Shown: positions 31,965 to 41,468 of the stretch, piece after piece
Layout of the letters: every line of letters begins with the position of its first letter
Numbering within the stretch: the first letter of the stretch is position 1
Source of the DNA: Methanoculleus methanifontis
Lineage (GTDB): Archaea; Halobacteriota; Methanomicrobia; Methanomicrobiales; Methanoculleaceae
NCBI RefSeq assembly: GCF_030464365.1
Contig: NZ_VCYI01000001.1
Coordinates: 186,001 to 250,000, forward strand
DNA length: 64,000 nucleotides
Direction: 5' to 3'
The notes under the pieces: generated by a model
Databases searched by the model: none
What the model was told of the DNA's origin: nothing
Seen by the model: the letters and a program-made list of their open reading frames with translations, nothing else
Program-made: the position numbers and the translations under genes

Positions 31965-34799
31965 ATGCAACGCAGCACCTATTTCGGGATCATTCTCCTT
32001 TCGGCACTCGCGCTCATCGCAGTCGCGGGAGCGCAGACAGGAGACACGACTGTTATCTGGAACCAGACCTACGGAGCACCGGATGCCCGGGAAGCGGGAT
32101 ATGCGTTCGTCCCGGACCCGGGAGGTACCGGATTCTTCCTCGCCGGCGAGACGGCGTTGCCCGGAGAGGGGAAGACGGACGCCCGGGTGAGCAGGCTGAC
32201 GCCGGAAGGCACCGAGGAATGGAACAGGACTTACGGCGGGGAGGAGAGCGACACCGCACGCTCCATCATCCGGACCGACGACGGCAACCTCCTCTTCGCG
32301 GGGAACCTCACCCTCGTCACGAACGGGACGGAGGCCGACACCGATGCCTGGCTCGTGGAGATAGACCCCTCCGGCAGCGAGGTCTGGAACCGGACTTACG
32401 GCGGGCCGGACGTCAACGCCTCGGCGGCCGCGGTCATCGAGGCGGAAGACGGGGGTTACGTCTTCGTCGGGTCCACCGCGCCGCGGGAGGGGAACGAATC
32501 CTCGGCCTGGGTGGTCAGGGTGAACGAGACGGGGAGTGAGGTCTGGAACAAGACGTTCGGCGGAACCGGAGAGAATGCCGCGAACGCCGTAACCCGGATC
32601 CCCGGCGGCGATCTTGTCGTTGCCGGCAGAACCGAGTCCTCGGGAGCGGGCATGGCCGACGTCTGGGTGTTCCGGCTGAACGGGTCGGGTAGTGAGGTCT
32701 GGAACAAGACGTTCGGCAGCCCCGACGACGACGCCGGCCGGGCGGTGATCAACACCTCCGACGGCAACCTGCTGGTCGCCGGCACGTTCACGGAACGGCC
32801 CGATAACACGACGGTCGATACCGACGCCCTCCTCATCAAACTCACGCCTGACGGGGATATCGTCTGGAACTGGATCTACGGCGATTTCGGTGTGGACGAG
32901 ACGGCGGCGGCCGTTGTCGAGACCGCGGACGGCGGCTACCTCTTTGCCGGGGAGACGGCTTACCCCGGGGTGGATGATACCGATGCCTGGCTGGTCGCGA
33001 CCGACGCTGGCGGAGCGGTGGCGTGGAGCAGGACGTTCGGCGGCGTAAACCCCGGCGACACGGCCGCAGCGCTTGTCGAGTCCGCACCGGGCGAGTTCGT
33101 CTTTGCAGGGACGTTCAACGCCACGGTGAGCGGAGGGACGGCGAACATGGATGCCTGGGCGGTGAAACTGGGGCCGGAGCCCACGCCGACACTGACACCG
33201 ACTGCTACCCCGACACCCGAACCCACGGCGCCACCTTCGAAACCCTCGAAAGCGCCGATAATCTCCCAGAAGCCGCCGGTCCCGACTGAAACGATGACTG
33301 CCGCCCCGGCCCCGACAAGCCCGGGGGGAGCGACGACGGTTCCGACGGGGACCGCCCCACCGTCGCCGACCACAGTCCCGACGGGGGCCCCGACATCCGG
33401 GCCCACCTGGACGACGACGCCCACGGCCGCGCCGACGATGACGGGTGCACCGTCCCCGACCATGACGGCCGGGCCGTCTCCGACCATGACGCCGGTCGGG
33501 GACGACGACGATGACGATGATGATGACAATGACGACGGCAATAACCAGACCGGCGGCGCCGAAAACGGATCGCTCTCGGGGACGGTCTGGTTCGACCTGA
33601 ATGGTGACGGCGTCCGCGATCCCGGCGAACCGGGTATCCCCGAGATCAACGTGCGGCTGATCGGCCAGCGAACTATGCTTGACTACACCGCCACCGGCCC
33701 GGACGGGTCATACCGGTTCGCGGCCATCCCTTCCGTCGGCTACGCCGGTGTTGAGTTCGTTCTCCCGGACGGGTATTCCTGCACCATCCCGGGCCTGGAC
33801 AACCACGCCGCCCCTCTCGACACGGACGTGATATTCGCCGAAGGCGGGGTTGACCGGCAGACCCTGAATGCGGGACTCGTCGGGAATCTCCTGCCCGGAA
33901 CCCCGGCGGCGGAATACGGGTGGGTGTTCGGGACGGTCTGGAGCGACAGTAACCGGGACGGGGTCCGGGACGAGACTTACGGGCTGACGGACGTCGAGGT
34001 CCGCCTCCTGGACGTGGACGGGAACGTAGCAGCGTCGACCCGGACCAGGTACCATGACAGTCACTTCTCCATGTATCTCTTTGGCCCGCTCCCGCCCGGG
34101 GAGTACGCCGTCGCGTTCACTGCGCCGGACGGCTACGCCTTCACGAGTCCCGGCCAGGACAGCCACGCCGACCCCTCGACCGGCACGACCGGCCCGTTCG
34201 CGGTCGGCGGGGGGGAAGCGGTCGTCAGGGGTGCGGGGATGTTCCTCTCCCCCACCTCCCTGTCTCCGGCCGCTCCGCCCGTGACCGACACTCCCCGGGT
34301 TCCGGGGGGTGAGGCCGGAGATGACGGCGATGGCGCCGGCGAGCGGGAGAGCGGCGACGACCGTGAAACGGTGAGAGACGACGATGACGACCGTGAAGAA
34401 GTGAGAGATGACGATGATGACCGTGAAACGGTGAGAGACGACGATGATGACCGTGAAGAAGTGAGAGATGACGATGATGACCGTGAAACGGTGAGAGACG
34501 ACGATGATGACCGTGAAGGAGTGAGAGACGACGATGATGACCGTGAAGAAGTGAGAGATGACGATGATGACCGTGAAACGGTGAGAGACGACGATGATGA
34601 CCGTGAAACGGTGAGAGATGACGATGATGATCGTGAAACGGTGAGAGACGACGATGATGATCGTGAAACGGTGAGAGATGACGATGATGATCGTGAAGAG
34701 CCGGGAGACGACGACCGGAACGAGGTAGATGACCGGGAGAGGCCGGATGAGGTGAGAGAGAGCGCCCGGGGCGACGAAGACAGGGACGAAGATGATTGA
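31965..34799 (+). CDS. Exported surface protein with beta-propeller-like repeats, SdrD-B domains and acidic repeat tail
   Basis: A protein of about 944 residues. A signal peptide (IILLSALALIAVAGAQ) is followed by six to seven ~55-residue repeats (GSEVWNKTFGG, DGGYVFVG type) that suggest a beta-propeller. A Thr/Pro-rich linker and a nine-Asp run come next. Two SdrD-B-like domains follow (TVWFDLNGDGVRDPGEPG and TVWSDSNRDGVRDETYG), which bind calcium in relatives. The C-terminus is about twelve copies of a ten-residue unit, DDDDDRE(T/E)VR. Many Asn-X-Ser/Thr sites suggest N-glycosylation. ATG 31965 is preceded by GAGGT and starts the signal peptide; the frame is open from 31791. No membrane anchor is seen at the C-terminus. 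Confidence 0.82.
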   Translation: MQRSTYFGIILLSALALIAVAGAQTGDTTVIWNQTYGAPDAREAGYAFVPDPGGTGFFLAGETALPGEGKTDARVSRLTPEGTEEWNRTYGGEESDTARSIIRTDDGNLLFAGNLTLVTNGTEADTDAWLVEIDPSGSEVWNRTYGGPDVNASAAAVIEAEDGGYVFVGSTAPREGNESSAWVVRVNETGSEVWNKTFGGTGENAANAVTRIPGGDLVVAGRTESSGAGMADVWVFRLNGSGSEVWNKTFGSPDDDAGRAVINTSDGNLLVAGTFTERPDNTTVDTDALLIKLTPDGDIVWNWIYGDFGVDETAAAVVETADGGYLFAGETAYPGVDDTDAWLVATDAGGAVAWSRTFGGVNPGDTAAALVESAPGEFVFAGTFNATVSGGTANMDAWAVKLGPEPTPTLTPTATPTPEPTAPPSKPSKAPIISQKPPVPTETMTAAPAPTSPGGATTVPTGTAPPSPTTVPTGAPTSGPTWTTTPTAAPTMTGAPSPTMTAGPSPTMTPVGDDDDDDDDDNDDGNNQTGGAENGSLSGTVWFDLNGDGVRDPGEPGIPEINVRLIGQRTMLDYTATGPDGSYRFAAIPSVGYAGVEFVLPDGYSCTIPGLDNHAAPLDTDVIFAEGGVDRQTLNAGLVGNLLPGTPAAEYGWVFGTVWSDSNRDGVRDETYGLTDVEVRLLDVDGNVAASTRTRYHDSHFSMYLFGPLPPGEYAVAFTAPDGYAFTSPGQDSHADPSTGTTGPFAVGGGEAVVRGAGMFLSPTSLSPAAPPVTDTPRVPGGEAGDDGDGAGERESGDDRETVRDDDDDREEVRDDDDDRETVRDDDDDREEVRDDDDDRETVRDDDDDREGVRDDDDDREEVRDDDDDRETVRDDDDDRETVRDDDDDRETVRDDDDDRETVRDDDDDREEPGDDDRNEVDDRERPDEVRESARGDEDRDEDD
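34360..34709 (+). repeat. 30-bp tandem coding repeats (acidic tail)
   Basis: About eleven to twelve copies of a 30-base unit, containing GTGAGAGACGACGATGATGA, encode the DDDDDRE(T/E)VR tail of the surface protein. Copies differ at a few third positions, by T/E/G codon swaps (ETVR, EEVR, EGVR) and by GATGAC/GATGAT wobble. Such arrays usually vary in copy number between strains. Confidence 0.85.
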
Positions 34800-35142
34800 T
34801 CGGAAGGGGTGCGGCTGTGCGCGCGCTCCTGCTACAGTTTTCTGACCGGTACGGCTCTCTGTCCCCGACCGGTTCGGGCCACGGAAGCCGGGATATTTTC
34901 TCTTTTCAGGATGAGATTCGGACGGATTGCCCGGGCGAACCAGTGGACTCCCCGGCCATCTCACTCAGAGGTATAAAAATATTAATATATTTTAAAACCT
35001 ATCAGGAACCGAACCCCGGGGCCGGTACCGGATCGGAAAAAATCCCGACCCTGCAGTCCGCCAAAAATCGGTATGGACAGGCACAGCGGCCTCATCACCA
35101 GGGTTACACGCCCGGGGCGTCCGGGCAGACGAGGTGAATCGA
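34800..35142 (+). promoter_or_regulatory. Promoter and leader of the 35143 gene
   Basis: A TATA box GTATAAAAAT at 34971-34980 predicts a start near 35000 and a leader of about 145 bases. The leader ends in GAGGTGA, six bases before ATG 35143, and contains GCCCGGGGCGTCCGGGC (35110-35126), able to form a hairpin. No gene is seen in the rest of the gap. Confidence 0.5.
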
Positions 35143-35634
35143 ATGAAATCTATCAGCGTTCTTGCAGCAGTCATCATATCAGCGTTCGTCTTCGGTTCGA
35201 TCGCAAGCGCCGCAGTCCCGGCGCGGCCCGGATCGGGTGCAGTGTATGAGAGAACCGTCGGCACGATCGGGGGCACGATATTTCTGGACACCGACGCGGA
35301 CGGCGTCCAGGGCCCCGGCGAGCGGGGCCTGAGCGGCGTTGCCGCCCACCTCCTCGACGCCGCAGGGGAGCGGATCGCAACCGCGGAGACGTTCGCCCAC
35401 GCCTGCGAAGGGCTCTACATCTTCAGCGGCGTCATCCCGGGGAACTACACCGTCGAGATCGTCCCGCCGGAGGGCTACGGCTTCACCGTCCCCGGTATGG
35501 GGGCTCCCGGCGAGACGGCGAGCACCGTCGATGCGGCGAACGGCACGACCACCACCATCGACCTGACGGAAGAGGCGGTTCAGACGATGGATCTCGTCGT
35601 CAGGGATGCCGGTCTGGTGCCGGCCGCTGCCTGA
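35143..35634 (+). CDS. Exported SdrD-B-like domain protein
   Basis: A protein of 163 residues with a signal peptide (SVLAAVIISAFVFGSIASA) and one SdrD B-like domain (GGTIFLDTDADGVQGPGERG, LYIFSGVIPGNYTVEIVPPEG). This domain resembles those in the larger protein upstream, so the two probably belong to the same envelope layer. There is no transmembrane segment at the C-terminus. An in-frame GTG at 35134 is rejected because it forms part of the Shine-Dalgarno for ATG 35143. Confidence 0.8.
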   Translation: MKSISVLAAVIISAFVFGSIASAAVPARPGSGAVYERTVGTIGGTIFLDTDADGVQGPGERGLSGVAAHLLDAAGERIATAETFAHACEGLYIFSGVIPGNYTVEIVPPEGYGFTVPGMGAPGETASTVDAANGTTTTIDLTEEAVQTMDLVVRDAGLVPAAA

Positions 35635-35655
35635 CGGCGGCCGCATCACCTATTT

Positions 35656-35889
35656 TCACTGGTGCTCAGCGACGTGCTGCCGGAGCATCGTGTCGGGCCT
35701 GTAGCGGTCGGCGATCTCAAGCGCCGTCTCCCGGAGAGCCGCGTGCTCCACGATGCAGGACTCCGGGGGAGCAGCCTTCCGGAGGATCTGGGAAGTGTTC
35801 TCGGTGATCTGGATGAGCTCCGTGGCTATCAGGGCGTTGAGCCAGATGAGGTCGCGGAGCATCTCTTTGGTTTCTTCGTCCTGGTGCAT
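35656..35889 (-). CDS. Small helical protein, unknown function
   Basis: A protein of 77 residues starting [20 protein letters not shown]. It is helical, with a heptad-like pattern ([20 protein letters not shown]), and has no motif that I recognise. Longer starts at 35916 (ATG) or 35964 exist; the upstream extension is Cys/Ala-rich and overlaps the promoter of the divergent ligase gene, so I prefer 35889. It ends 22 bases after the convergent exported-protein gene. Confidence 0.55.
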   Translation of the reverse strand: MHQDEETKEMLRDLIWLNALIATELIQITENTSQILRKAAPPESCIVEHAALRETALEIADRYRPDTMLRQHVAEHQ

Positions 35890-35993
35890 GGATACAAATA
35901 GGCGATGCTCCCACATCAATCGTGCCGAACCGGCCGCGGCAGAACAGAAGGGTTGATTGGCCACGCCGGGAAATACTTCAGGAGATTATGGGT

Positions 35994-37640
35994 ATGCAGT
36001 TTCTGGAGTTCGCTCAAGTCTGCGAGCGCCTTGAAGGGACCCCCGGGCGCCTCGATATGATCGAGCAGGTCGCCGCCGTCCTCCCCCGGCTCGACGACGA
36101 GGAGCTCCCCGTCTTCGTCCGGTTCGTCATGGGCAGGGTCTTCCCCGACTGGAGCACCAAAAAACTCGGCGTGGGCCCGAACCTCCTCTACGACGCCGTG
36201 GCCTACGTTGTCGGGACGAAGCGGGAGACCGTCCGCGAAGCGATCAACACGACCGGCGACGTGGGCCTTGCCGTCGAGGGGCTCCTTGCAAAGAAGGAGC
36301 AGACGTCGTTCTTCATCGAGGAACTCGACCTCACCGACGTCCACCGGGAGTTCGAGCGGATGGCGGCCGCCGAGGGGCAGCGGTCGCAGCGGGAAAAACT
36401 CCGCGTGGCGGAGGGCCTCTTCGGTAACGCCCGGCCGCTCGAGGGCCGCTACCTCGCGCGGCTGATGCTCGAAGAACTCCGGATCGGGATGGGGGAAGGA
36501 AACGTCCGCGACGCCGTCGCGAAGGCGTTCGAGGTCGACGTCCGCCTGGTCGAGCATGCCCACCAGGCGCTGAACGATCTCGGGGAGGTCGCCCTCCTTG
36601 CCCGGCGCGACCCCGACGCGCTCTCCCGCGTGACGATCGAGCCGTTCCGGCCGGTGAAGATGATGCTCGCGCAGGCGGGCACCATCGCCGCCCAGCTTGA
36701 GGATCACGGCGAGGTGGCGGTCGAGTACAAATACGACGGGAGCCGGTTCCAGTTCCACAAGGTGGGCGGCGTCTGCCGAATCTACTCGCGGAAACTGGAG
36801 GACGTCACGGGGAGCCTCCCCGACATCGCGAACCTCCTCCTGGAAGCCACCGATCACGACGTCATCCTGGACGGGGAGGCGGTCGCCGTCCGCGACGGGA
36901 AGCCGATGCCGTTCCAGTACGTGATCCGGCGGTTCCGGCGCAAGCACGAGGTGGACTCGATGATGGAGCAGATCGAGCTTGTGCCGAGGGTCTTCGACAT
37001 CCTCTACCTGGACGGCGAGACGCTGATGGATCGCCCCCTCGCGGAGCGGCGCAAAGCCCTCGATGAGGTGCTCCGTGCACACGTCGCTCCGCAGTTCCCG
37101 GCCGCCGATGCGGCCGTGGCGGAGACGATCTACGCCGAAGCCCTGAACCTCGGGCACGAGGGCGTGATGGTGAAGGTCCTCGACTCGCCCTACACCCCCG
37201 GCGTCCGGGGCCGGCTCTGGGTGAAGGTCAAACCCGGCGTCGAGACGCTCGACCTCGTGGTCGTGGGGGCGGAGTGGGGCGAGGGCCGGAGGGCCGGGAC
37301 GTTCGGGTCGTTCCTGCTCGCGGTGCAGGACCAGGGCCGGCTCCTCCCCGTCGGGAAGGTTGCAACCGGGATCACGGACGAGGTGCTGGCCGACCTCTAC
37401 GCGCTCTTCAAGGACAGGGTGATTGCCCGCTCCGGAAAGGAGGTGACGCTCGAGCCGGAGGTGGTCTTCGAGGTAGGCTACTCCGAGATCCAGACGAGCC
37501 CGAACTACGAGAGTGGCTACGCGCTCCGGTTCCCGCGGTTCGTCCGGGTGCGCGAGGACAAGAGCGTCGACGAGGTCGAGACCCTCGATACCCTCGTCGA
37601 GCGCTACGCCCGGCAGAAGAATGGGCAGGGGTCTCTGTAG
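35994..37640 (+). CDS. lig: ATP-dependent DNA ligase
   Basis: This enzyme seals nicks in replication and repair using ATP. At 548 residues it matches archaeal LigI-type proteins (about 550-560). The active-site lysine is in [12 protein letters not shown] near residue 250. An N-terminal DNA-binding domain ([13 protein letters not shown] to [17 protein letters not shown]), the adenylation domain and an OB-fold domain ([23 protein letters not shown], then [25 protein letters not shown]) follow in order. ATG 35994 fits the family N-terminus MQFLEFA. ATG 35988, six bases upstream, has GGAG at a close distance and is possible. Confidence 0.95.
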   Translation: MQFLEFAQVCERLEGTPGRLDMIEQVAAVLPRLDDEELPVFVRFVMGRVFPDWSTKKLGVGPNLLYDAVAYVVGTKRETVREAINTTGDVGLAVEGLLAKKEQTSFFIEELDLTDVHREFERMAAAEGQRSQREKLRVAEGLFGNARPLEGRYLARLMLEELRIGMGEGNVRDAVAKAFEVDVRLVEHAHQALNDLGEVALLARRDPDALSRVTIEPFRPVKMMLAQAGTIAAQLEDHGEVAVEYKYDGSRFQFHKVGGVCRIYSRKLEDVTGSLPDIANLLLEATDHDVILDGEAVAVRDGKPMPFQYVIRRFRRKHEVDSMMEQIELVPRVFDILYLDGETLMDRPLAERRKALDEVLRAHVAPQFPAADAAVAETIYAEALNLGHEGVMVKVLDSPYTPGVRGRLWVKVKPGVETLDLVVVGAEWGEGRRAGTFGSFLLAVQDQGRLLPVGKVATGITDEVLADLYALFKDRVIARSGKEVTLEPEVVFEVGYSEIQTSPNYESGYALRFPRFVRVREDKSVDEVETLDTLVERYARQKNGQGSL

Positions 37641-37672
37641 GTACCTCGTGCCAGCAGGCAAAGCAATTAAAT

Positions 37673-37744
37673 CTCACGCGAAGTCGCGAAGATCAGTTTA
37701 TCCAAGACAGACTCTCCTTTGCGGTTTCACGTTCTTCGCGTGAG
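37673..37744. repeat. Intergenic inverted repeat (element copy 2)
   Basis: CTCACGCGAAG at 37673-37683 and its complement CTTCGCGTGAG at 37734-37744 flank 50 bases between the convergent ends of the ligase and NreA-like genes. The same 11-mers are at 15841-15888 in the reverse order. The place between convergent genes suits a bidirectional terminator or a dispersed repeat. Confidence 0.6.
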
Positions 37745-37779
37745 GGTCCCAGGCTTCCTCAACTTGCACCTTATATTAT

Positions 37780-38934
37780 TCAAAAGTCAAACAGCGTCTT
37801 CTGCGTCACGAGTTCCGGGATGAGCCTGCTGTGGGGCTGCCAGTGGTTAAACCCGATCAGCCGGGAGGCAACGCCGATCGCCTGCCGGAGGTCGGCGCAG
37901 ACCGTCTTCTCGCCCCGCATGGCGTTCCGCGTCGCCTCCCGCACGACCCAGGTGCCGAGCGGCGCCCAGTAGTCGCCGGTGACGTTTCTGAGCACGAGCA
38001 CCCGTGCCGAGCGGCGCACGCTCTCCAGGTACTCCGCGACCGCGAGGCGCGCCGAGTAGTATGCCCCCGCGAGCGGCGAGTAGCCGGACTTGGTGAACCC
38101 TTCGCCGTCCACGGCGATCGTCTCGCTCCCGCCGCCCCAGAGCGACTGTTTTCCCCAGACCTCGATCATCTCGAACTTCCAGTCCCCCGGGACGAGGAGA
38201 CAGACGATGTGGTTGCCGTAGAGCGCGGCGGAGAAGACCTCTATACCGGAGAGCGGGGGGTAGCGGGCGATCTTCTTCTTGAGCTGCTTTGAGACCGTGT
38301 CGTCGACCGCCGTGATCGCCCAGCGGGTGGGGACGACGCGCCGCTTCTTCTCGCTCCCGAGGAGGCCGGCGGTGAGGAGTTGCGTGATCCGGTAGACGTC
38401 GGTTCCCGAGGCGTTGAGGATCTCGCAGGCGTCGGTCGCGCCGAGATCGGTATCGGAGGTCACCCGGTCGACCGCACGGTCAACCCGGGCGTTCTCGAGG
38501 ACATCCATCTTTTTGATGGCGCCGGTGAGCCCGACCGGCGCGATCGTCCCGTCGAACCGGAGGTCGAAGGCGACAGGTTTGTTGAACCGGACTTCCACGT
38601 CGAGCGGCAGGCTTGAGAGCGCGATCTCCCGGATGCTCCCGGAGAGGTTCTTCGCCTCACCGGCACCGCGGATCGTCCGGGCCCGGAGCCCCACGATATC
38701 CTCGATCCCGAGGCCCCGTGCCACCCAGTCCGGCGGATGGTCGGCGTCGTCGATCATCAGCGGCCCCCCCGCGACTTTCGGGTAGCCGTAACTCCCCACA
38801 AAGACCGACGGCGCGGCTCCCTGGTAGCGGTCGCTCTGCCGGACCGGGAGCTGCGCGTAGAACCTGCTCATGATCGGGCAGCGTTCGAGCCCGCAGAACC
38901 CCCTTCCCTTACACTCGGCGCATCGCATGCTCAT
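37780..38934 (-). CDS. nreA: NreA-like archaeal DNA repair protein
   Basis: A protein of 384 residues of the archaeal Nre family. It opens with a Cys-rich motif (RCAECKGRGFCGLERCP) typical of the zinc finger. The central Gly-rich part reads SVFVGSYGYPKVAGGPL, and the C-terminus is QKTLFDF, a PCNA-interacting (PIP) motif. In Haloferax, NreA-type proteins take part in repair of alkylation or mitomycin C damage. ATG 38934 overlaps the stop of the upstream gene (ATGA), which argues for this start over longer frames to 39009. Confidence 0.85.
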   Translation of the reverse strand: MSMRCAECKGRGFCGLERCPIMSRFYAQLPVRQSDRYQGAAPSVFVGSYGYPKVAGGPLMIDDADHPPDWVARGLGIEDIVGLRARTIRGAGEAKNLSGSIREIALSSLPLDVEVRFNKPVAFDLRFDGTIAPVGLTGAIKKMDVLENARVDRAVDRVTSDTDLGATDACEILNASGTDVYRITQLLTAGLLGSEKKRRVVPTRWAITAVDDTVSKQLKKKIARYPPLSGIEVFSAALYGNHIVCLLVPGDWKFEMIEVWGKQSLWGGGSETIAVDGEGFTKSGYSPLAGAYYSARLAVAEYLESVRRSARVLVLRNVTGDYWAPLGTWVVREATRNAMRGEKTVCADLRQAIGVASRLIGFNHWQPHSRLIPELVTQKTLFDF

Positions 38935-39962
38935 GCTCCCCGGAGATCGAGGACGACCCGCACCCTCCCCGCGAGGACGCGGAGCGTCTCCTCGACCCAC
39001 GCCTCCCACGAGTCGGTTTCAAGGTCCCGGACGGCCGCAAGTTCCCGCCCGACATCGTCGTCGCGGCCGTCCTGGACCTCGACCACCACCGACCCGGGCG
39101 CGTACCCGGGCTTCACGATGGTGTCGGCGTCTCCGTCGACCACGCCGAAGACGGGGATACCGGAATGCGAGCAGATATGCCCGCAGACGGCGGTGGTATC
39201 GTCGCCGACCGCGAGGACGCCGCAGACATCCTCCCCGATCTCGCGGTAGAGCGTGTGGCCGCAGTGGTCAATGACCGCGACCCTCCCCCCGCAGCGGGCC
39301 CGCTCGCCCTGCCGGGGCGGGCTCGAACGCACCGGCCCGCTCTTGCACCAGGCCGTCTGGATGTCCGGAAGATCCGCCCGGAGGAGTTTCTCAAACCCGT
39401 GCGGTTTCGGATCGAGGCCCGAGACGGCCCGGAGATTGCCGTTCTCGCTTGCGAGGATGACCGTCTCCGCCGTCGCTGTCCCGATGACGATCCCGTTCAC
39501 GAAGACTGCCTCCCCCGGCAGGCACCCGCGGATCTCCCGCACGTCTTCCCGCCGGCCACCGTCACTCTCCGCACAGACGAGGGCGTACCCCGTCAGCCGG
39601 ACGATCTCCTCCGCGAGTTCCCGGTCGCCGCGGTTCCAGCAGTAGACGGTGTCGTTCGAGGTCTCGACGTGGACGAGCCCTCCGAGCCTGCCGGCGACAA
39701 GCTCGCCGAAGATCCGCCCCGACTCCGGGGTCTTTCCCCGGTTGACCAGGCATGAGCGCCCGGAGAGCCCTCTGAACACCACGCTCGGCCGTTCGTCCGT
39801 GCAAACGACCGAAAGCCCCGACTCCTCGGCGGCCGTCCGGGCCATTATCCCGGCGACCAGCACCCGCCGGGGCGCGAGGAGCCCGATCAGCCGCCTGGCG
39901 TCGCCGGCATCGAAGGCTTCCGGGCCGTGCACCACCATGACGATATCCGCCGTCGGGATCAT
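38931..39962 (-). CDS. Archaeal DUF2117-like protein
   Basis: A 343-residue cytoplasmic protein (MIPTADIVMVVHGPEAFDAG). It has a Rossmann-like start (RRVLVAGIMARTAAEESG), several Cys/His pairs (IDHCGHTLYREIGEDVCG, AVCGHICSHSG), and a closing VVEVQDGRDDDVGRELAAV. I match it tentatively to the DUF2117 family found in methanogens, whose function is unknown. It is the first gene of a pair and overlaps nreA by four bases, so a DNA-repair link is possible from context only. Confidence 0.65.
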   Translation of the reverse strand: MIPTADIVMVVHGPEAFDAGDARRLIGLLAPRRVLVAGIMARTAAEESGLSVVCTDERPSVVFRGLSGRSCLVNRGKTPESGRIFGELVAGRLGGLVHVETSNDTVYCWNRGDRELAEEIVRLTGYALVCAESDGGRREDVREIRGCLPGEAVFVNGIVIGTATAETVILASENGNLRAVSGLDPKPHGFEKLLRADLPDIQTAWCKSGPVRSSPPRQGERARCGGRVAVIDHCGHTLYREIGEDVCGVLAVGDDTTAVCGHICSHSGIPVFGVVDGDADTIVKPGYAPGSVVVEVQDGRDDDVGRELAAVRDLETDSWEAWVEETLRVLAGRVRVVLDLRGA

Positions 39963-39993
39963 ACCCTGATCTTGGGTCTCGCGGACTATCAGG

Positions 39994-40680
39994 TTACTGT
40001 CCCGATGAGTTCTGGATGAGATACGGCATCAGCGAGGAGGCGAGTTTCGCGATATCCATCGACTGGAGGACGACCCTGCCCGGCCCCGTCAGCGTCGTCA
40101 GGAACAGTCCTTCCCCGCCGAAGAAGACGGTCTTCACGCCGCCGGCGAGCTGGATGCTGTAATCGACGGTGCTCTCGAACCCGACGACGAGCCCCGTCTC
40201 GACCCTGACCACCTCGCCCGGCGCAAGCGTCATCTCCATGATGTCGCCGCAACAGTGGAGGAACGCCTTCCCGCTGCCGGAGAGCCGCTGGAGGATGAAC
40301 CCCTCGCCGCCGAACGCGCCCGACCGGATCTTCTTCGTGAACGCGATATCGAGGTCGATGCCCTGCTCGGAGCAGAGGAACGCATCCTTCTGGGCGATGA
40401 ACTCGTTCCCGTTAAGGTCGAGGGTGAAGATCTTCCCCGGGACGTTCCCGGCGAACGAGACGAATCCCTCCCCATCCTGTGGGGTGAACTCGGTCATGAA
40501 GAGGCTTTCGCCCGTCATCATCCGTTTGAGTCCCTTGAAGAGCCCGCCTTTCATATTGGTGGTCATCTGCATGTTCCCGCTCATGTTGACCATGGCGCCT
40601 GCCTCGGCGCAGGCTTTCTCGCCGGGGGCGAGGCGGAGTTTCACCATCTGCAGGTTGTCTCCGGTGATCTCGTACTGCAT
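39994..40680 (-). CDS. AIM24/TIGR00266-type protein
   Basis: A protein of 228 residues with the family pattern MQYEITGDNLQMVKLRLAPGEKACAEAGAMVNMSG, then GGLFKGLKRMMTGESLF and GGVKTVFFGGEGLFLTTLTGPGRVVLQS. These are beta-rich, tubby-like proteins of unknown function that occur in bacteria and archaea, and AIM24 is the mitochondrial relative. ATG 40680 starts the family N-terminus; a GTG at 40728 would add 16 charged residues that are not in the family. It is alone on the minus strand. Confidence 0.82.
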   Translation of the reverse strand: MQYEITGDNLQMVKLRLAPGEKACAEAGAMVNMSGNMQMTTNMKGGLFKGLKRMMTGESLFMTEFTPQDGEGFVSFAGNVPGKIFTLDLNGNEFIAQKDAFLCSEQGIDLDIAFTKKIRSGAFGGEGFILQRLSGSGKAFLHCCGDIMEMTLAPGEVVRVETGLVVGFESTVDYSIQLAGGVKTVFFGGEGLFLTTLTGPGRVVLQSMDIAKLASSLMPYLIQNSSGQ

Positions 40681-40880
40681 GCCGGAATATCTTCGCTTTT
40701 GGGTAATTGATGTTTTCTCTTTGTTCACCGGAGATCGGCGGCTGTTTTTTGAGAATCACGGAGTGGCTAGCCTGGTAAAAGCCGATGCCGTAACGCTCCA
40801 TATGGGAAAGGATAGTCTACCGCTCGCTGCGAATCATAATCATCCGTAAGGTATATCGTCCGGAAAAATAATTTCTCCGC

Positions 40881-41168
40881 GTGACATCCTGGCAAGGGAC
40901 CCCGGTTGCGGTCAATCCCGACGATACGCCGATCGGGGACGCGTATCTCACGCACGAGGCCGTCCGGGCCGTTCTTGAGCGGCAGGACAACCGGTGCGCC
41001 GGGTGCAGCGCCGTGCTCGATGCCGGGTCGACATACTTCGACCTCCGGCTACCGGTGATCTGCGGCGGACCCCACACCCTCGGGAACCTTGCAGCCCTCT
41101 GCCCCTCCTGCCACCGGAATCACATGCGCCGGATCCGCAAGCAGTTCGCCGACCATAGGAATAAGTAA
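40881..41168 (+). CDS. Small HNH-type protein
   Basis: A 95-residue protein from GTG 40881. The C-terminal half has the two zinc Cys pairs of an HNH fold: CAGC near residue 40 and CPSC near 76, with GGPHTLGNLAALCPSCHRNHMR carrying the metal-bound histidines. It resembles restriction-type HNH endonucleases but lacks any partner gene. A TATA-like GGTATATCG at about 40850 lies 25-30 bases before the start, so the mRNA may be leaderless. Nuclease activity is likely but target unknown. Confidence 0.6.
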   Translation: MTSWQGTPVAVNPDDTPIGDAYLTHEAVRAVLERQDNRCAGCSAVLDAGSTYFDLRLPVICGGPHTLGNLAALCPSCHRNHMRRIRKQFADHRNK

Positions 41169-41190
41169 TCTTTTGCACCCACTGGTTATC

Positions 41191-41463
41191 ATGACCTACA
41201 GACGGAGTGTATCGGAGACGGGTTCGTGGCGCTCGACGGCCATGCGGAAGGCGAGCGACCTTGCGGAGCGGGTCGCGCTCCCCTCATCGCCCCACCGCGA
41301 ATGGCGCTCCTGCACGATGCGGATGGCGAGCGACGTCTTCACCCCCGGGACGACGGCCAACTTCGCGGTCACGCTCGCGGTGACGACCCTGCTGATCCCC
41401 CGGATCCCGAACCGAACGCTCGCGATGGCCGCCGGGTTTGTCGCCGGTTCGATCCTGCGCTGA
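41191..41463 (+). CDS. Possible small membrane protein
   Basis: A 90-residue frame from ATG 41191 with a basic N-terminus and a C-terminal hydrophobic segment (FAVTLAVTTLLIPRIPNRTLAMAAGFVAGSILR in part). I recognise no family. It ends five bases before the convergent radical SAM gene. Coding is uncertain: another frame (41226 onward) is open over the same stretch but is antisense to a known gene. Confidence 0.35.
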   Translation: MTYRRSVSETGSWRSTAMRKASDLAERVALPSSPHREWRSCTMRMASDVFTPGTTANFAVTLAVTTLLIPRIPNRTLAMAAGFVAGSILR

Positions 41464-41468
41464 TACCC

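Noticed and set aside
33708-34964. Minus-strand frame with HRFTIIIV-type repeats
   Set aside because: It is antisense to the acidic tail of the surface protein. The plus strand has the signal peptide and domains.
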